Below, piece by piece: positions 1 through 8,645 of a stretch of 64,000 nucleotides of DNA. A model generated the notes under the pieces. That model was not told the origin of the DNA and did no database searches. It saw only the letters and a program-made list of their open reading frames with translations. Made by a program: the position numbers and the translations under genes. Origin of the DNA: Actinoplanes solisilvae (GTDB lineage: Bacteria > Actinomycetota > Actinomycetes > Mycobacteriales > Micromonosporaceae); the NCBI RefSeq assembly GCF_003999975.1, contig NZ_RJAC01000001.1, positions 1,302,001 to 1,366,000 of the forward strand. The letters are read 5' to 3'. The first letter of the stretch is position 1. Each line of letters begins with the position of its first letter.

Positions 1-1660
1 TGGGCAACAGGGCGTACGCCCCGGCGATGCGCATGTCCTGGCCGGTGATCGCGGTCCAGCGCAGCGGATCGGGGTAGCTCGAGTCGGGCAGCGGCAGGGT
101 GACGACGGTGTGGTTGTCGTCGACGTACTGCTTCCAGGCGCCGGACGTGACGAAGTCGGGCGTCGGCGCCATCGGGGCGATCTTGAGCTGTTCCGGCGCG
201 AGGGGGACCAGGGCCATCGCGACCGCCGTGACCATGGCGACGCGGACGGGGCCGCGGGCGGCGGGCTGGGCGCGGACGAGGTCGATCGCGCGCTGCACGC
301 CCAGGGCCAGCAGGATGCCGATGACCGGGGCGATCGCCATCGCCCAGCGCGTGGGCACGGCCGAGTTGAGCACGGGAACGCTGTGCAGGATCGCCCAGAT
401 GCCGGGGATGCCGGTGTTGATGCCGTTCAGGAAAATTCGCGGCCCGAGCGACATCGCGGCGAAGAGCACCGCCACCGCGCCGAGCGCGAGAACAGCGGCC
501 GAACGACGCATCCAGACAAGCAGACCGACGAAGAGAATCACCAGGCCCCAGCCGAAGAATGCGTTCTCCTCGGCCGGATTTTGCGCGAGCCGCTCGGCGA
601 CCATCGCATTACCGGCGACCGAGTGGCTCGAATATGCGGTGAACGAGGCGAGGTCGGCGCCGAAGTTGCGAACGAAATGCGGCAGGCCGTGGTAGCTCTG
701 CGGGCCGAAGAACTGGACCGACAGCGGGTAAGCCAGGACAGCGAGCGTGACCGTGCCCGCGACCACGAGGCCGCGGACGAAACCGCGAGCCTCGCCGGGG
801 TGTGTCTTGCGCCGCGAAATGGCCATGATCAGGCAGAACACGCCCAGCCCGACTGCGGTCATGAAGAGGATCTCGAGGTTGATGAACGCCTGCCAGATCA
901 GCAGGCCGGCCATGATCAGGCCGTTGCGCACGTACCTGGTGGAGTCGCGCAGGCGCAGCGTGCGCCAGATGATCAGCGGCACCAGGAACTGCGAAACAAT
1001 GTTCGGGTGACCGCCGGCGTGCGACACCATGCTCGGCGCGAAGGTGCAGAAGAGGGCGCCCACCCACGCCGCGAGTCGCGACGACACGAACTGGCGGGAG
1101 AGCACGAAATACCACGAGATTCCGGTGAGTGCCAACGCCAGAGTGAGAAATACGTTGAACGCCACATGTGGCCCGAACAGCAGGGTCACCGGAGTCATCG
1201 GCAGCGAAACGGCCAACACCGAGGTGTTGGCCATCATGTTCACCCCATCGGGGTAATTCATGCGATCGGAGAAGAACGGATATGCGCCATCAGTGAGCAC
1301 GCGAGCACCATGCGCCAGCATCCACTCAAAGAAAGCTTGGTCCTGCGGATCATCGCGCAACTGATGATCAAGATTGAGCCACAACGGCAGCGTCAGGTAG
1401 AGCGCGACAACGATGAACGTCACTGTCGCAAGGACGTCACGCCAGTCGGGTCGTCGGCGCCACCACCGCTTCGCCGGCTCTCGCCCCTGCTCAGGGGCGG
1501 CCTCGACATCGGGAACGACCTTGACTGGAGCGGTCGGCGCGACGTCGGTCTCTAGCGCGATCAACTCGGCATCGAGATCTTCGGCTTCGGTCACTTGACG
1601 GGGCGGCAGCACGTTCCCGCCGGCCGGCTGGCCTGTCGAGTCAATACCGGTAATCGTCAT
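1..1660 (-). CDS. Polytopic membrane protein, GT-C type glycosyltransferase-like (partial, 3' end off the window)
   Basis: The minus strand is open from an ATG at 1658-1660 to the left edge of the window, giving 553 residues without a stop. A Pro/Glu-rich cytoplasmic N-terminus of about 70 residues is followed by a first membrane segment, then a loop containing DDPQDQAFFEW and the motif NYPDGVN, and about ten further hydrophobic segments. An acidic DDPQDQ loop after the first helix is typical of GT-C fold lipid-linked sugar transferases, so a role in glycosylating envelope material is plausible, but no substrate can be named. It is divergent from the methyltransferase at 1925. It could also be a membrane protein without transferase activity. 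Confidence 0.75.
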   Translation of the reverse strand, partial: MTITGIDSTGQPAGGNVLPPRQVTEAEDLDAELIALETDVAPTAPVKVVPDVEAAPEQGREPAKRWWRRRPDWRDVLATVTFIVVALYLTLPLWLNLDHQLRDDPQDQAFFEWMLAHGARVLTDGAYPFFSDRMNYPDGVNMMANTSVLAVSLPMTPVTLLFGPHVAFNVFLTLALALTGISWYFVLSRQFVSSRLAAWVGALFCTFAPSMVSHAGGHPNIVSQFLVPLIIWRTLRLRDSTRYVRNGLIMAGLLIWQAFINLEILFMTAVGLGVFCLIMAISRRKTHPGEARGFVRGLVVAGTVTLAVLAYPLSVQFFGPQSYHGLPHFVRNFGADLASFTAYSSHSVAGNAMVAERLAQNPAEENAFFGWGLVILFVGLLVWMRRSAAVLALGAVAVLFAAMSLGPRIFLNGINTGIPGIWAILHSVPVLNSAVPTRWAMAIAPVIGILLALGVQRAIDLVRAQPAARGPVRVAMVTAVAMALVPLAPEQLKIAPMAPTPDFVTSGAWKQYVDDNHTVVTLPLPDSSYPDPLRWTAITGQDMRIAGAYALLP

Positions 1661-1924
1661 AGCGAGGGCGAGCCTAACCGAGGTTGGTAACGTTGCAGCG
1701 ACGAGAGCCCCATGCGTGATCGAGCCGATATGAACGGTGTATTAGCGTCATCGGCGGGGGCCGGCGCATCAAACCCAACCTGTGGGACTACCCGGCGGGC
1801 CATGTCTCAATCAGGAGAATAATGACCCGCTCCCCCGGTCTCAACTTTCGGATACGCGCGGCGGATGGTTAACTCGTCCGGTCCCGCTGTCAGCTCGGAT
1901 CGGCAAGACGAGGGAACCTTACAT

Positions 1925-2638
1925 ATGGCAGACATCACTGGAGACCAGCGGATCCAGTCCGAAGTACTCGAGGGCCTCGCCACGGCCGTGAACCACCGCC
2001 GGTGGTTCGTCGAGCTCGCTCTTCCGTACCTCGGGGACAACCCGATCGAGATCGGCAGTGGTCTCGGGGACTACGCGATCGAGTGGGCCGAGCATCTTCC
2101 GCGGTTCACGGCGACCGAAGCCGACCCGGACCGGCTCGTGCAGCTCAAGGAGCGCATGGCCGACCACCCGAACATCGACGTGCGTCAGATGCTGCTGCCC
2201 GCGGCCGACGCGAACGGTGAATTCAGCGCCGCGGTGTCCTACAACGTGCTCGAGCACATCGAGGACCACGTCGGCGCCCTGCGCAGCATGGCCGAGCTGG
2301 TCCGCCCCGGCGGCCGCGTCATCATCATCGTGCCGGCGTTCATGTTCGCGATGAGCCAGGTCGACATCGCTACCGGCCACATCCGGCGGTACACCAAGAA
2401 GTCGATGCGGGCGGCGATGGACGAGGCCGGCCTGCAGATCGAGAAGATGCACTACGCGAACGCGCTTGGCCTGATCGGCTACTACGGCGCGACCAGCATC
2501 TTCAAGCTGGCCCCCAAGGAGGGCCCGATGGTCAAGGTGTACGACTCGGTCGTGCTCCCGGTGACCAAGGCGGCCGAGAGCCTCGTGAAGCCGCCGTTCG
2601 GCCAGTCCGTCTTCGTCGTGGCGCGTACGCCCGCCTGA
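1925..2638 (+). CDS. Class I SAM-dependent methyltransferase
   Basis: A 237-residue soluble protein. The glycine-rich SAM-binding motif I is EIGSGLGDY at residues 42-50, the acidic end of strand 2 is TEADPD, and the post-I motif NVLEHI lies near residue 108, followed by a RPGG turn. This is a Methyltransf_11/25-type Rossmann fold. The substrate is unknown; a small molecule or lipid-linked sugar is possible because a GT-C-like gene is divergent. The ATG at 1925 was chosen because an AGACGAGGG Shine-Dalgarno-like stretch lies about ten bases upstream; an in-frame ATG at 1865 would add 20 low-complexity residues. A perfect terminator hairpin follows. Confidence 0.88.
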   Translation: MADITGDQRIQSEVLEGLATAVNHRRWFVELALPYLGDNPIEIGSGLGDYAIEWAEHLPRFTATEADPDRLVQLKERMADHPNIDVRQMLLPAADANGEFSAAVSYNVLEHIEDHVGALRSMAELVRPGGRVIIIVPAFMFAMSQVDIATGHIRRYTKKSMRAAMDEAGLQIEKMHYANALGLIGYYGATSIFKLAPKEGPMVKVYDSVVLPVTKAAESLVKPPFGQSVFVVARTPA

Positions 2639-2650
2639 CGTTCGACCTCG

Positions 2651-2682
2651 CAACGGCCGCCGGGATCGCCCGGCGGCCGTTG
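2651..2682. terminator. Intrinsic bidirectional terminator hairpin
   Basis: A perfect inverted repeat with 14-bp arms (2651-2664 and 2669-2682) and a four-base ATCG loop. It sits between two convergent genes, the methyltransferase ending at 2638 and the PEBP gene ending at 2690. There is no strong T-tract, which is common for actinobacterial terminators. Confidence 0.85.
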
Positions 2683-2689
2683 TCGTACG

Positions 2690-3220
2690 TCAGCCCTTGA
2701 CCTGGAACGTGGGCCGGATGGTGGCCCTCGCCAGCGTGTGGAAGGCCAGGTTGAAGCCGACGTAGGCCGGCGACGCCTCCGGCGGGACCTCGAGCTTGTC
2801 GACATCGATCGCGTGGACGGCGAAGACGTAGCGGTGCACGCGGTCGCCGGGCGGCGGCGCAGCGCCGCCGTAGTTGCTGTCGCCATAGTCGTTGCGTACG
2901 CAGAAGGCGCCCTCGGGCAGAGTGTCGACGCCGCGGGGCAGCTCAGTGGTGGTGACCGGCAGGTTGACCACGACCCAGTGCCAGAAGCCACTGCCGGTGG
3001 GCGCGTCGGGGTCGTAGCACGTCACCGCGAAGCCGCGCGTCGCCTCAGGGAAGCCGGACCAGGCGAGCTGGGGCGACAGGTTCTTGCCGCCGACACTGGT
3101 GTGCGCGAACGTCTCGTCGAGGGGCCGGCCGTCGGTCACGTCCGTGCTGGTCACCGTGAAGGACGGGACCGGGGGCAGGATGTCGTACGGATCCGGGGCT
3201 AGTGCGCGGTCGAGACTCAT
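2690..3220 (-). CDS. YbhB/YbcL family phosphatidylethanolamine-binding-like protein
   Basis: A 176-residue protein with the PEBP signatures: DPDAP at residues 70-74 followed by HW, and the GGAAPPPG...HRY stretch at about 118-131. Members bind small anionic ligands in a conserved pocket, and in bacteria their physiological role is poorly defined. The ATG at 3218-3220 is preceded by GGAGGA at good spacing; a much longer upstream reading frame lacks PEBP character and a ribosome site. There is no signal peptide, so it is cytoplasmic. It converges with the methyltransferase gene across a shared terminator. Confidence 0.9.
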   Translation of the reverse strand: MSLDRALAPDPYDILPPVPSFTVTSTDVTDGRPLDETFAHTSVGGKNLSPQLAWSGFPEATRGFAVTCYDPDAPTGSGFWHWVVVNLPVTTTELPRGVDTLPEGAFCVRNDYGDSNYGGAAPPPGDRVHRYVFAVHAIDVDKLEVPPEASPAYVGFNLAFHTLARATIRPTFQVKG

Positions 3221-3558
3221 CGGGTTGTCCTCCGGCGATATACGGACCTTCTCCGCACGAACATTAGTCCGTTCGCGTATCGCCCGCCTTTCGCTCACGT
3301 GGCCTCGTGGTGTCACCCGAACGGGCGGACGCACAGCGGGTGCGCGGCGAAACCTGGGGGCCGGGTGATGCTTCTGTCTGACATCCGACCGGGTGCGTGC
3401 GGCAGAGATCCCCGTGCCCGGTGGCGATAGGTCGCCGAAGATGTGAACCAGCGGCCAGCAAGGCGGCACCCGTCCCCGGCGGGTGCCGACTGCTGTATAC
3501 GGCCCTTCCGTCCGACAAATCCACCCATAGCGTACGCCGACAGTGAGACGATCGGAAC
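3221..3558. other. Intergenic region between divergent genes
   Basis: This 338-base stretch separates the PEBP gene (minus) from the broken histidine kinase (plus). It should hold promoters for both. A TAGCGT hexamer near 3528 could be a -10 for the kinase remnant, but it is not well placed. No RNA gene, repeat or credible small gene was seen. Confidence 0.4.
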
Positions 3559-4382
3559 ATGAGGGCGCCTCTGCCTCCCGACGAGCCGAACCGGCTTGCG
3601 GCCCTGCTCGACGCACAGGTCCTCGACACCGCGCCGGAGGAGGACTTCGACGACATCGCCCTGCTCGCGTCCCAGATCTGCGGCACGCCGATGGGGCTGG
3701 TGAGCCTGGTCGACCGGGACCGGCAGTGGTTCAAGGCCAAGGTCGGCACCGAACAGGCGCCGCGCGATCTCTCCTTCTGCGCGCACACCATCACCACGCA
3801 CGACCTGCTCGAGGTGCCGGACGCGCTGGACGACCCGCGCTTCGCCGACAACCCGGTGGTCAACGGGCACGGCATCCGGTTCTACGCCGGTGCGCCGGTG
3901 GTGCTCGACGGGACGACCGGATCCAGGTCGACCTGGCCGAGGTCGACCTGGCCGACCTCACGCACCAGGCGGTGGCCGCCTGCCGCCCTCTGGCCGAGCA
4001 CCGCGAGGTCAAGCTGCGCGACCGCACCCTGCACTCGGTGCCGGCGCGCGGCGACGCCAAGCGGCTCGCCCAGGTGCTCAACCATCTGCTCGTCAACGCG
4101 ATCAAGTTCACCCACGCGGACGGCGAGATCACGGTCGACTCGACCGCCGAGGGCGAGCCGGAGCTGATCATCAGCGACACCGGGGTGGGCATCGCGGCCG
4201 ACGACCTGCCACATGTGTTCGACCGGTTCTATCGCTGCGCGGCGGCCGAGGTGATGGCGGCGCAGGGCCCCGGGCTCGGACTGGCGATCGTCAAGTCGAT
4301 CATCGACGCGCACCACGGCAGCGTGCACCTGGAGAGCGAGCCCGGGATGGGCACGACGGTCCGGCTCACGCTGCCGCGGTGA
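3559..4382 (+). pseudogene. Broken GAF-domain sensor histidine kinase (internal deletion plus frame change)
   Basis: From the ATG at 3559, one frame reads about 117 residues of a GAF domain (NRLAALLDAQVLDTAPEE, SLVDRDRQWFKA, DLSFCAHT, ADNPVV). At about 3908-3920 the homology jumps to another frame, which reads a HATPase_c domain to 4382: NHLLVNAIKFT (N box), SDTGVGIAADDL (G1), FDRFYR (F box) and GPGLGLAI (G2). The end of the GAF domain and the whole HisKA domain with its phosphorylated histidine are missing, roughly 130 codons by comparison with usual family lengths. An exact 15-bp tandem duplication sits at the junction. The original stop is intact. Both halves keep good residues, so decay looks recent. 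A sequencing error alone cannot explain the missing domain. Confidence 0.82.
3925..3954. repeat. Exact 15-bp tandem duplication at the deletion junction
   Basis: The unit AGGTCGACCTGGCCG occurs twice head to tail (3925-3939 and 3940-3954). It lies immediately downstream of the point where the broken histidine kinase changes frame. Each unit contains the palindrome GGTCGACC. Related kinases would be expected to have one copy, so it probably arose together with the deletion. Confidence 0.85.
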
Positions 4383-4386
4383 CGCC

Positions 4387-5364
4387 TCAGCCGATGCGGG
4401 CGACCCGAAGGCCGTTGTAGACCTTGCGGTAGACCACCCCGGTACGGTGGTTGCCCGCGTCGATCATCATGCCGCGGCCCATGTAGATGCCCACGTGCCC
4501 CGGCCCGACGACCAGGTCGCCGGGGCGGGCGTGGGCCCGCGAGACCGATCGAGACCGGGCCGCCTGGGCGCCGGACGAGTGCGGCAGCCGGATGCCGGCC
4601 AGCGCGTACGCCCGCTTGGTGAACCCCGAGCAGTCGAAGCCGCCCGGCCCCATGCCCCCGCTGACGTAGCGCTTGCCGACCTGGGAGCGGGCGAAGGCGA
4701 TCACCGCCGTCATCCCGTTGCCCAGGCGCATCACGCGCTGGCCGCGTTTGACGCCGACGTGCTTGGTCACGACCGTACGCAGGTAGCGGGGCGCGACGTG
4801 CTGCTCGACGGCGATCTGGGCCGGTTCAGCCTTGCGCTGAGCCGCCCTGTGCGGCTGCTGAGCCGCCCTGTGCAGCTTCAGCACTCGCTGGGCAGCGAGC
4901 GCGCGGGCGGTCCGATCGGCCGCGATGATCAGGGCCGCGTCGGCCACGACAGCCGGCACGACCTCGACCGGGTCACCGCGCAGGTCGTCGCGCAGGTCGA
5001 CGGCGGCCTGGGTCTCCGGCGTCCGCAGTGCCTCCCGCTCGTCGGCTACGGCCAGGTCCACGGCCGTCCGCAGGGCACGGCCGCCGTCCGGGGCCGCGAA
5101 CGGATTCGCCCGGGGCCGGGCGGTCGAAGCGGCGCCGCGTGCGAGAGTGCGCCGGGGGGCGGCACGCGAGGCGCGCTCGGCGTTGGTGGTGCGCTCGTCG
5201 AACCGCGTGTTCTCCGATGTCTTGGGGCCCACCGGGAAGGTGGGCGGAACGGCCTCGGCAGAGTGCTCAACGGGATCTAGAGCCGGTGAGATGACGGCCA
5301 GCGCGATTGCGCCGGCGGTGAGCGCCCGGCTCGGGGACGGACAGTGCAGTGTTGCCTCCGACAT
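4387..5364 (-). CDS. Secreted NlpC/P60 family peptidoglycan hydrolase
   Basis: A 325-residue protein predicted to cut peptide stems of peptidoglycan outside the membrane. The N-terminus has a short hydrophobic segment (ALTAGAIALAVISPAL) that could be a signal sequence. A long Ala/Arg-rich, probably helical region follows, and the C-terminal NlpC/P60 domain carries the catalytic Cys in DCSGF (about 244-248), the His in GHVGIY (about 290) and DAGNH as the likely third catalytic site. The ATG at 5362-5364 was chosen because it places the hydrophobic segment near the start. Upstream in-frame codons to 5487 are possible, and the start is the least certain part. It ends 5 bases from the broken kinase and converges with it. 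Confidence 0.85.
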   Translation of the reverse strand: MSEATLHCPSPSRALTAGAIALAVISPALDPVEHSAEAVPPTFPVGPKTSENTRFDERTTNAERASRAAPRRTLARGAASTARPRANPFAAPDGGRALRTAVDLAVADEREALRTPETQAAVDLRDDLRGDPVEVVPAVVADAALIIAADRTARALAAQRVLKLHRAAQQPHRAAQRKAEPAQIAVEQHVAPRYLRTVVTKHVGVKRGQRVMRLGNGMTAVIAFARSQVGKRYVSGGMGPGGFDCSGFTKRAYALAGIRLPHSSGAQAARSRSVSRAHARPGDLVVGPGHVGIYMGRGMMIDAGNHRTGVVYRKVYNGLRVARIG

Positions 5365-5596
5365 AGGTCCGGGGCACTCGCGCGTATCCCTTCGGCGTGG
5401 CATTACCGCGTGCCGCACCGGCGCCGCCCAATACGGGAGGCAATGGGAACCCGGACAACTCGTTAATTCCGTCGACCATGCCAACACACATCAGGAATGT
5501 TTCGGGGGTGAAATCACACAATCACCCTCGTTCCCTCGAGAAAAGAATGTGAGTTACGCACTCCATCGATAAGTGCACATCTCTGATATACGCCTG

Positions 5597-6220
5597 TTAT
5601 CCGGACAACGGCACCCGCACGCCGGTGCTGTCCGGGGACTTGTGGAGTACGAAAGCTGTGAGCCGAGCGCCCTTCGGCACGTCGAACGGGATCACCCCCT
5701 GCCGGGTCGCGCCCGGCGGGATCTCGTCGAGCAACGACGGGTCCTGGTCGTTGACCAGCACGGCAGCCTGTTCGGCGACCCGATGGGAGCGGCCCTGGCC
5801 GTCGATTCCGCGCTGAGCGCCCGGGTCGAGCAGACGGGGGGCCTTACCGGTGTTGCGAATCCCCATCGTGACCAGGCAAAACTCGCCCTCGGCGGCGAGC
5901 GGAAGGTCGGTCGGGCCGACTTCGGAAAGGCCGCATTCCGTCTTGGTGACGGTAATGGCGATGGTGCCTTCCGATGCGGCGACCACCGGGGCAGCACTCT
6001 CAGGCGCGGCACCCTCAGGTGTCGCGCCTGCAGTGACCGCTTTCGGTGGGGCGGCCGTTTCGCCGCTGATTCCCGCGGCCAGATAAACACCTACCCCGGC
6101 CGCCGCGAGCGCAAACACCGCGGTCAGGAGCCACGACTTTTTCGTTCGCCCGGAACTGCCGCCCGGCGGTTTCGGCGCCGGCGGCGCCGACCGTGCGGGG
6201 CGCAACGGCGTATTGGTCAC
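5597..6220 (-). CDS. Membrane-anchored DUF4352-like protein
   Basis: A 207-residue protein: a Pro-rich cytoplasmic N-terminus, one membrane segment at about 29-50 (WLLTAVFALAAAGVGVYLAAG), an Ala/Pro-rich linker, and an extracellular beta-sandwich-like domain with LVTMGIRNTGKAPRLL and an IPPGATRQGVIPFDVP stretch. The pattern resembles the telobox-like DUF4352 family of surface proteins of unknown function. A Cys pair (ECGL and EFCLV) could form a disulfide outside the cell. The GTG start at 6218-6220 follows GGGAGGG at good spacing. Family assignment is moderate. Confidence 0.75.
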   Translation of the reverse strand: MTNTPLRPARSAPPAPKPPGGSSGRTKKSWLLTAVFALAAAGVGVYLAAGISGETAAPPKAVTAGATPEGAAPESAAPVVAASEGTIAITVTKTECGLSEVGPTDLPLAAEGEFCLVTMGIRNTGKAPRLLDPGAQRGIDGQGRSHRVAEQAAVLVNDQDPSLLDEIPPGATRQGVIPFDVPKGARLTAFVLHKSPDSTGVRVPLSG

Positions 6221-6376
6221 GAGACCCTCCCGATGTCGCTTGAGTGGCGGCCCCGCGCAGCGCGGAACCGCCGACCGATCTCCCGGCCCGAGTCAGACCA
6301 TGCTCGGCGGCCCGCCCGCGCTGACGGCGCCGCCGCGCCGCAGAATGGGACGAAAGTCTCATATCACCCGAAAGCG

Positions 6377-7336
6377 CTAAGGAGTGAGTAGGATCTTGCC
6401 GAGGTGGTCACTGGACTCCATGATCTGGTGGGCCTCCGCCGCCTCGGCCAGCGGCAGGGTCGTGTGGATGATCGGCCTGATGGCGCCGGCCTCGACCAAC
6501 GGCCAGACGTCCCGGGTCACCGCGGCCACGATCCGCGCCTTGTCGGCCGTCGGGCGCGCCCGCAGCGACGTCGACGAGACCGAGCCACGCTTGGCCATGA
6601 GCTGACCGAGGTCGAGCTCGACCTTGCGGCCGCCCTGCATGCCGATCACCGAGAGCCGGCCGTTGGGCGCCAGCGCCTCGATGTTGCGGCTCAGGTATTT
6701 CGCGCCGACGATGTCGAGGATGACGTCGGCGCCGCGGCCGTTGAAGTCCCGCGTGGCCGCCACGAAGTCATCGGTCGTGTAGTCGATCACCAGGTCGGCA
6801 CCGAGGGCGCGCAGCGCGTCGTGCTTGCCGGCCCGGGCGGTGGCGACCACCGACGCGCCGAGCGCCTTGCCGAGCTGGATCGCGAACGTGCCGATGCCAC
6901 TGCCACCGCCGTGCACCAGCAGCGTCTGGCCCTTGCGCAGCCGGTCGCGGTCCACCACGTTCGACCAGACCGTGCAGCTCACCTCGGGCAGGGCGGCCGC
7001 CTCGGTCAGCGAGAGCCCGGCCGGCACGGAAAGGAGCTGACCGGCCGGCACGGCGACCTTCTCGGCATAGCCACCCCCGGACAGCAGGGCACTGACCCGC
7101 TCGCCGACGTGCCGCCCGGTCACTCCCGGACCGATCGCGCTGATCACCCCGGCACATTCGAGCCCGGGATAGGGCGAGGCCCCAGGCGGTGGCGGATAGT
7201 GGCCCTGGCGCTGGGAGACGTCGGCCCGGTTGACCCCGGCCGCGGTGACGTCGACAACGACCTCGCCCTCACCGGCCTCCGGATCGGGCACCTCGCGCAG
7301 AACGAGCTTCTTGTCCTCGATGATGATCGCGTGCAT
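6377..7336 (-). CDS. NAD(P)H:quinone oxidoreductase, zinc-type MDR superfamily (PIG3-like)
   Basis: A 319-residue cytoplasmic protein with the MDR fold: an N-terminal GroES-like domain (AGVNRADVSQRQGHYPPPPG, PGLECAG) and a Rossmann domain with GGGSGIG for NADPH binding, followed by RAGKHDALRALGAD. It lacks the catalytic zinc ligands of true alcohol dehydrogenases, as expected for quinone oxidoreductases. It probably reduces quinones or reactive carbonyls using NADPH. The ATG at 7334-7336 was chosen because MHAIIIED is the usual family start; a longer frame adds only Gly/Pro. It appears monocistronic. Confidence 0.92.
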   Translation of the reverse strand: MHAIIIEDKKLVLREVPDPEAGEGEVVVDVTAAGVNRADVSQRQGHYPPPPGASPYPGLECAGVISAIGPGVTGRHVGERVSALLSGGGYAEKVAVPAGQLLSVPAGLSLTEAAALPEVSCTVWSNVVDRDRLRKGQTLLVHGGGSGIGTFAIQLGKALGASVVATARAGKHDALRALGADLVIDYTTDDFVAATRDFNGRGADVILDIVGAKYLSRNIEALAPNGRLSVIGMQGGRKVELDLGQLMAKRGSVSSTSLRARPTADKARIVAAVTRDVWPLVEAGAIRPIIHTTLPLAEAAEAHQIMESSDHLGKILLTP

Positions 7337-7386
7337 GGGTCCAGCTTGCCCGATGGCGGGGCCCGGCGGCCCCGCCATCGATCACA

Positions 7387-7633
7387 TCAGGGGGTCGTCC
7401 ACTTCTGATTCGCGGCGCCCGTGCACGCCCAGAGCTGAAGCTTCGCCCCGTTCGCCGTTCACGACATCACGACCAGCCGTGACCGTCCACTTCTGACTCG
7501 CGACCGTGCCGATGCAGTCCCAGAGGTGAACCACCGCACCGTCGGCCGTCGAGTTGTTCGCCACGTCGAGGCACTTGCCGAGGCCGCTCACGGTGCCATC
7601 GGCGCCGACCTGCCGATCGAGGGGGGATGGACA
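7387..7633 (-). pseudogene. Remnant of a ricin-type (CBM13) lectin domain, frameshifted and truncated
   Basis: Reading the minus strand from about 7633, one frame encodes GLGKCLDVANNSTADGAVVHLWDC then SQKWTV, the QxW repeat of a ricin B-type beta-trefoil. Near 7450-7470 the homology moves to another frame, which reads KLQLWACTGAANQKWTTP and stops at 7387-7389. Only about 80 residues remain, there is no start codon or signal peptide, and the catalytic or other domains of a parent protein are absent. It is probably the 3' end of a lost secreted glycoside hydrolase, left between the quinone oxidoreductase and the tRNA gene. Confidence 0.75.
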
Positions 7634-7841
7634 TTCGGGGACTCCCTTGCCTGAGGTGGGGGCCTAGGTAAGGCGCGTGCACGATAAACACGTCCATCGA
7701 TGCGAGGTCAACCGTACTCGCGGGCCCGGGAGAGCGTGTTCCCACAGCTCAAATCCCTGTTAAGAGTCTTAAATCAAGTTCACTGGACCACTCCCCGCCG
7801 ACCCACGATCGTTCGTCTGGCACACTGGGACGGCAACATCG

Positions 7842-7926
7842 GGAGGGCTCGCCTAGTGGCCGATGGCGCCGGTCTTGAAAACCGGTAAGGGGAAACTCTT
7901 CGTGGGTTCGAATCCCACGCCCTCCG
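7842..7926 (+). tRNA. tRNA-Ser (TGA anticodon)
   Basis: An 85-nt class II tRNA. The acceptor arms GGAGGGC (7842-7848) and GCCCTCC (7919-7925) pair fully, with G as discriminator base. The anticodon stem CCGGT/ACCGG closes the loop CTTGAAA, giving anticodon TGA at 7876-7878. The long variable arm expected of tRNA-Ser is present, as is GGGTTCGAATCCC for the T arm. CCA is not encoded. It reads UCA and, by wobble, other UCN codons. Confidence 0.97.
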
Positions 7927-7953
7927 CTCGGCCTGATCAAGGGCCAACCCCTG

Positions 7954-8038
7954 ACGTACGAGGCGTCCGACCAGCGCTCGCCGCTGCGCCACGCACCGTC
8001 GTTGCCTACGCCGATCACGCGGCTTCCGGCCCGGTCCC
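7954..8038. repeat. Dispersed intergenic repeat, copy 1
   Basis: This stretch, 28 bases downstream of the tRNA, resembles 32704-32787 over about 84 bases in the same orientation. The core CGATCACGCGGCTTCCGGCC is identical in both (8012-8031 here), and flanking blocks (GTACGAG, GCCACGC, CCGTC) align with only one base difference in spacing. No coding gene is evident in it. Confidence 0.6.
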
Positions 8039-8243
8039 GTCTGGTCACCGTTCTCATCGACGGCGCGGTCGGTTCCGACGGGCTGGCCGGTGCCCTCGTT
8101 TCGACGTCGTTCTCGACCATGACTTCGCTCATTCGGCGGTCCGGGGCGTCATGCGGCCCCTGGTCACGGACCGTTCGTCGGTCCCGAAGCCCGCCGAAAC
8201 GCCGTACGGTGCTGGCCGGATCGATCCAATAGGGACGGTGGTC

Positions 8244-8609
8244 ATGGTGCGAGGACGTCAGGTTCTGGTGTTTGCCGCTGGGCTGGTGGCCGGGGGTGCG
8301 CTGGCCGGATGCACCGGCAGCGATCCTGTGGCGGTCGCGGATCCGGCGGCGAGACTCGACGAATCCGGCACGTTCGCGTGCACCGACTTCGCGGCCGGCT
8401 ACCAGGAGGCGACAGCGAAGTCGGCCCGGGTGGACCTGGCCGACAAGGTCAACAAGTGGGCGCGGACGAGCACCAGCAAGGGCATCAAGTCGGGCGGCGA
8501 AAAGCTCGCGAAGGGCGCGAACGGGGGCGACGAGGCCTGGACCGTCAGCGCGGACGCGTTCTCGGCCCAGTGCCTGGCCCTGGGTTGGACCGCCGACGAC
8601 GCGAAGTAG
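8244..8609 (+). CDS. Small secreted lipoprotein, unknown function
   Basis: A 121-residue protein with a lipoprotein signal peptide: MVRGRQ, a hydrophobic core, and the lipobox LAGC at residues 20-23, so Cys23 would be lipidated and the mature protein held on the outer face of the membrane. The mature part is hydrophilic and has two further Cys (FACTDF and AQCLAL) that may form a disulfide, with a Lys/Gly-rich helix between. AGGGACGG precedes the ATG at 8244. I do not recognise a family; similar short lipoproteins are common in actinomycetes. It stands alone, 317 bases after the tRNA. Confidence 0.8.
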   Translation: MVRGRQVLVFAAGLVAGGALAGCTGSDPVAVADPAARLDESGTFACTDFAAGYQEATAKSARVDLADKVNKWARTSTSKGIKSGGEKLAKGANGGDEAWTVSADAFSAQCLALGWTADDAK

Positions 8610-8645
8610 CCGTCGGGCACACCGCCCGGCGCCGAGACCCCGACG

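Noticed and set aside
110..1555. A long plus-strand open frame at the left edge
   Set aside because: It is the antisense shadow of the membrane glycosyltransferase-like gene, whose translation has membrane helices and family motifs.
3925..3954. The 15-bp repeat as a regulatory direct repeat
   Set aside because: It lies inside broken coding sequence at the frame change, so mutation is the better explanation.
5365..5596. Possible ydaO (c-di-AMP) riboswitch upstream of the NlpC/P60 gene
   Set aside because: The region has GGGTTCCC and a few scattered matches, but the conserved core pairing and the CCGAACCCG-type block are missing, so a match cannot be supported.
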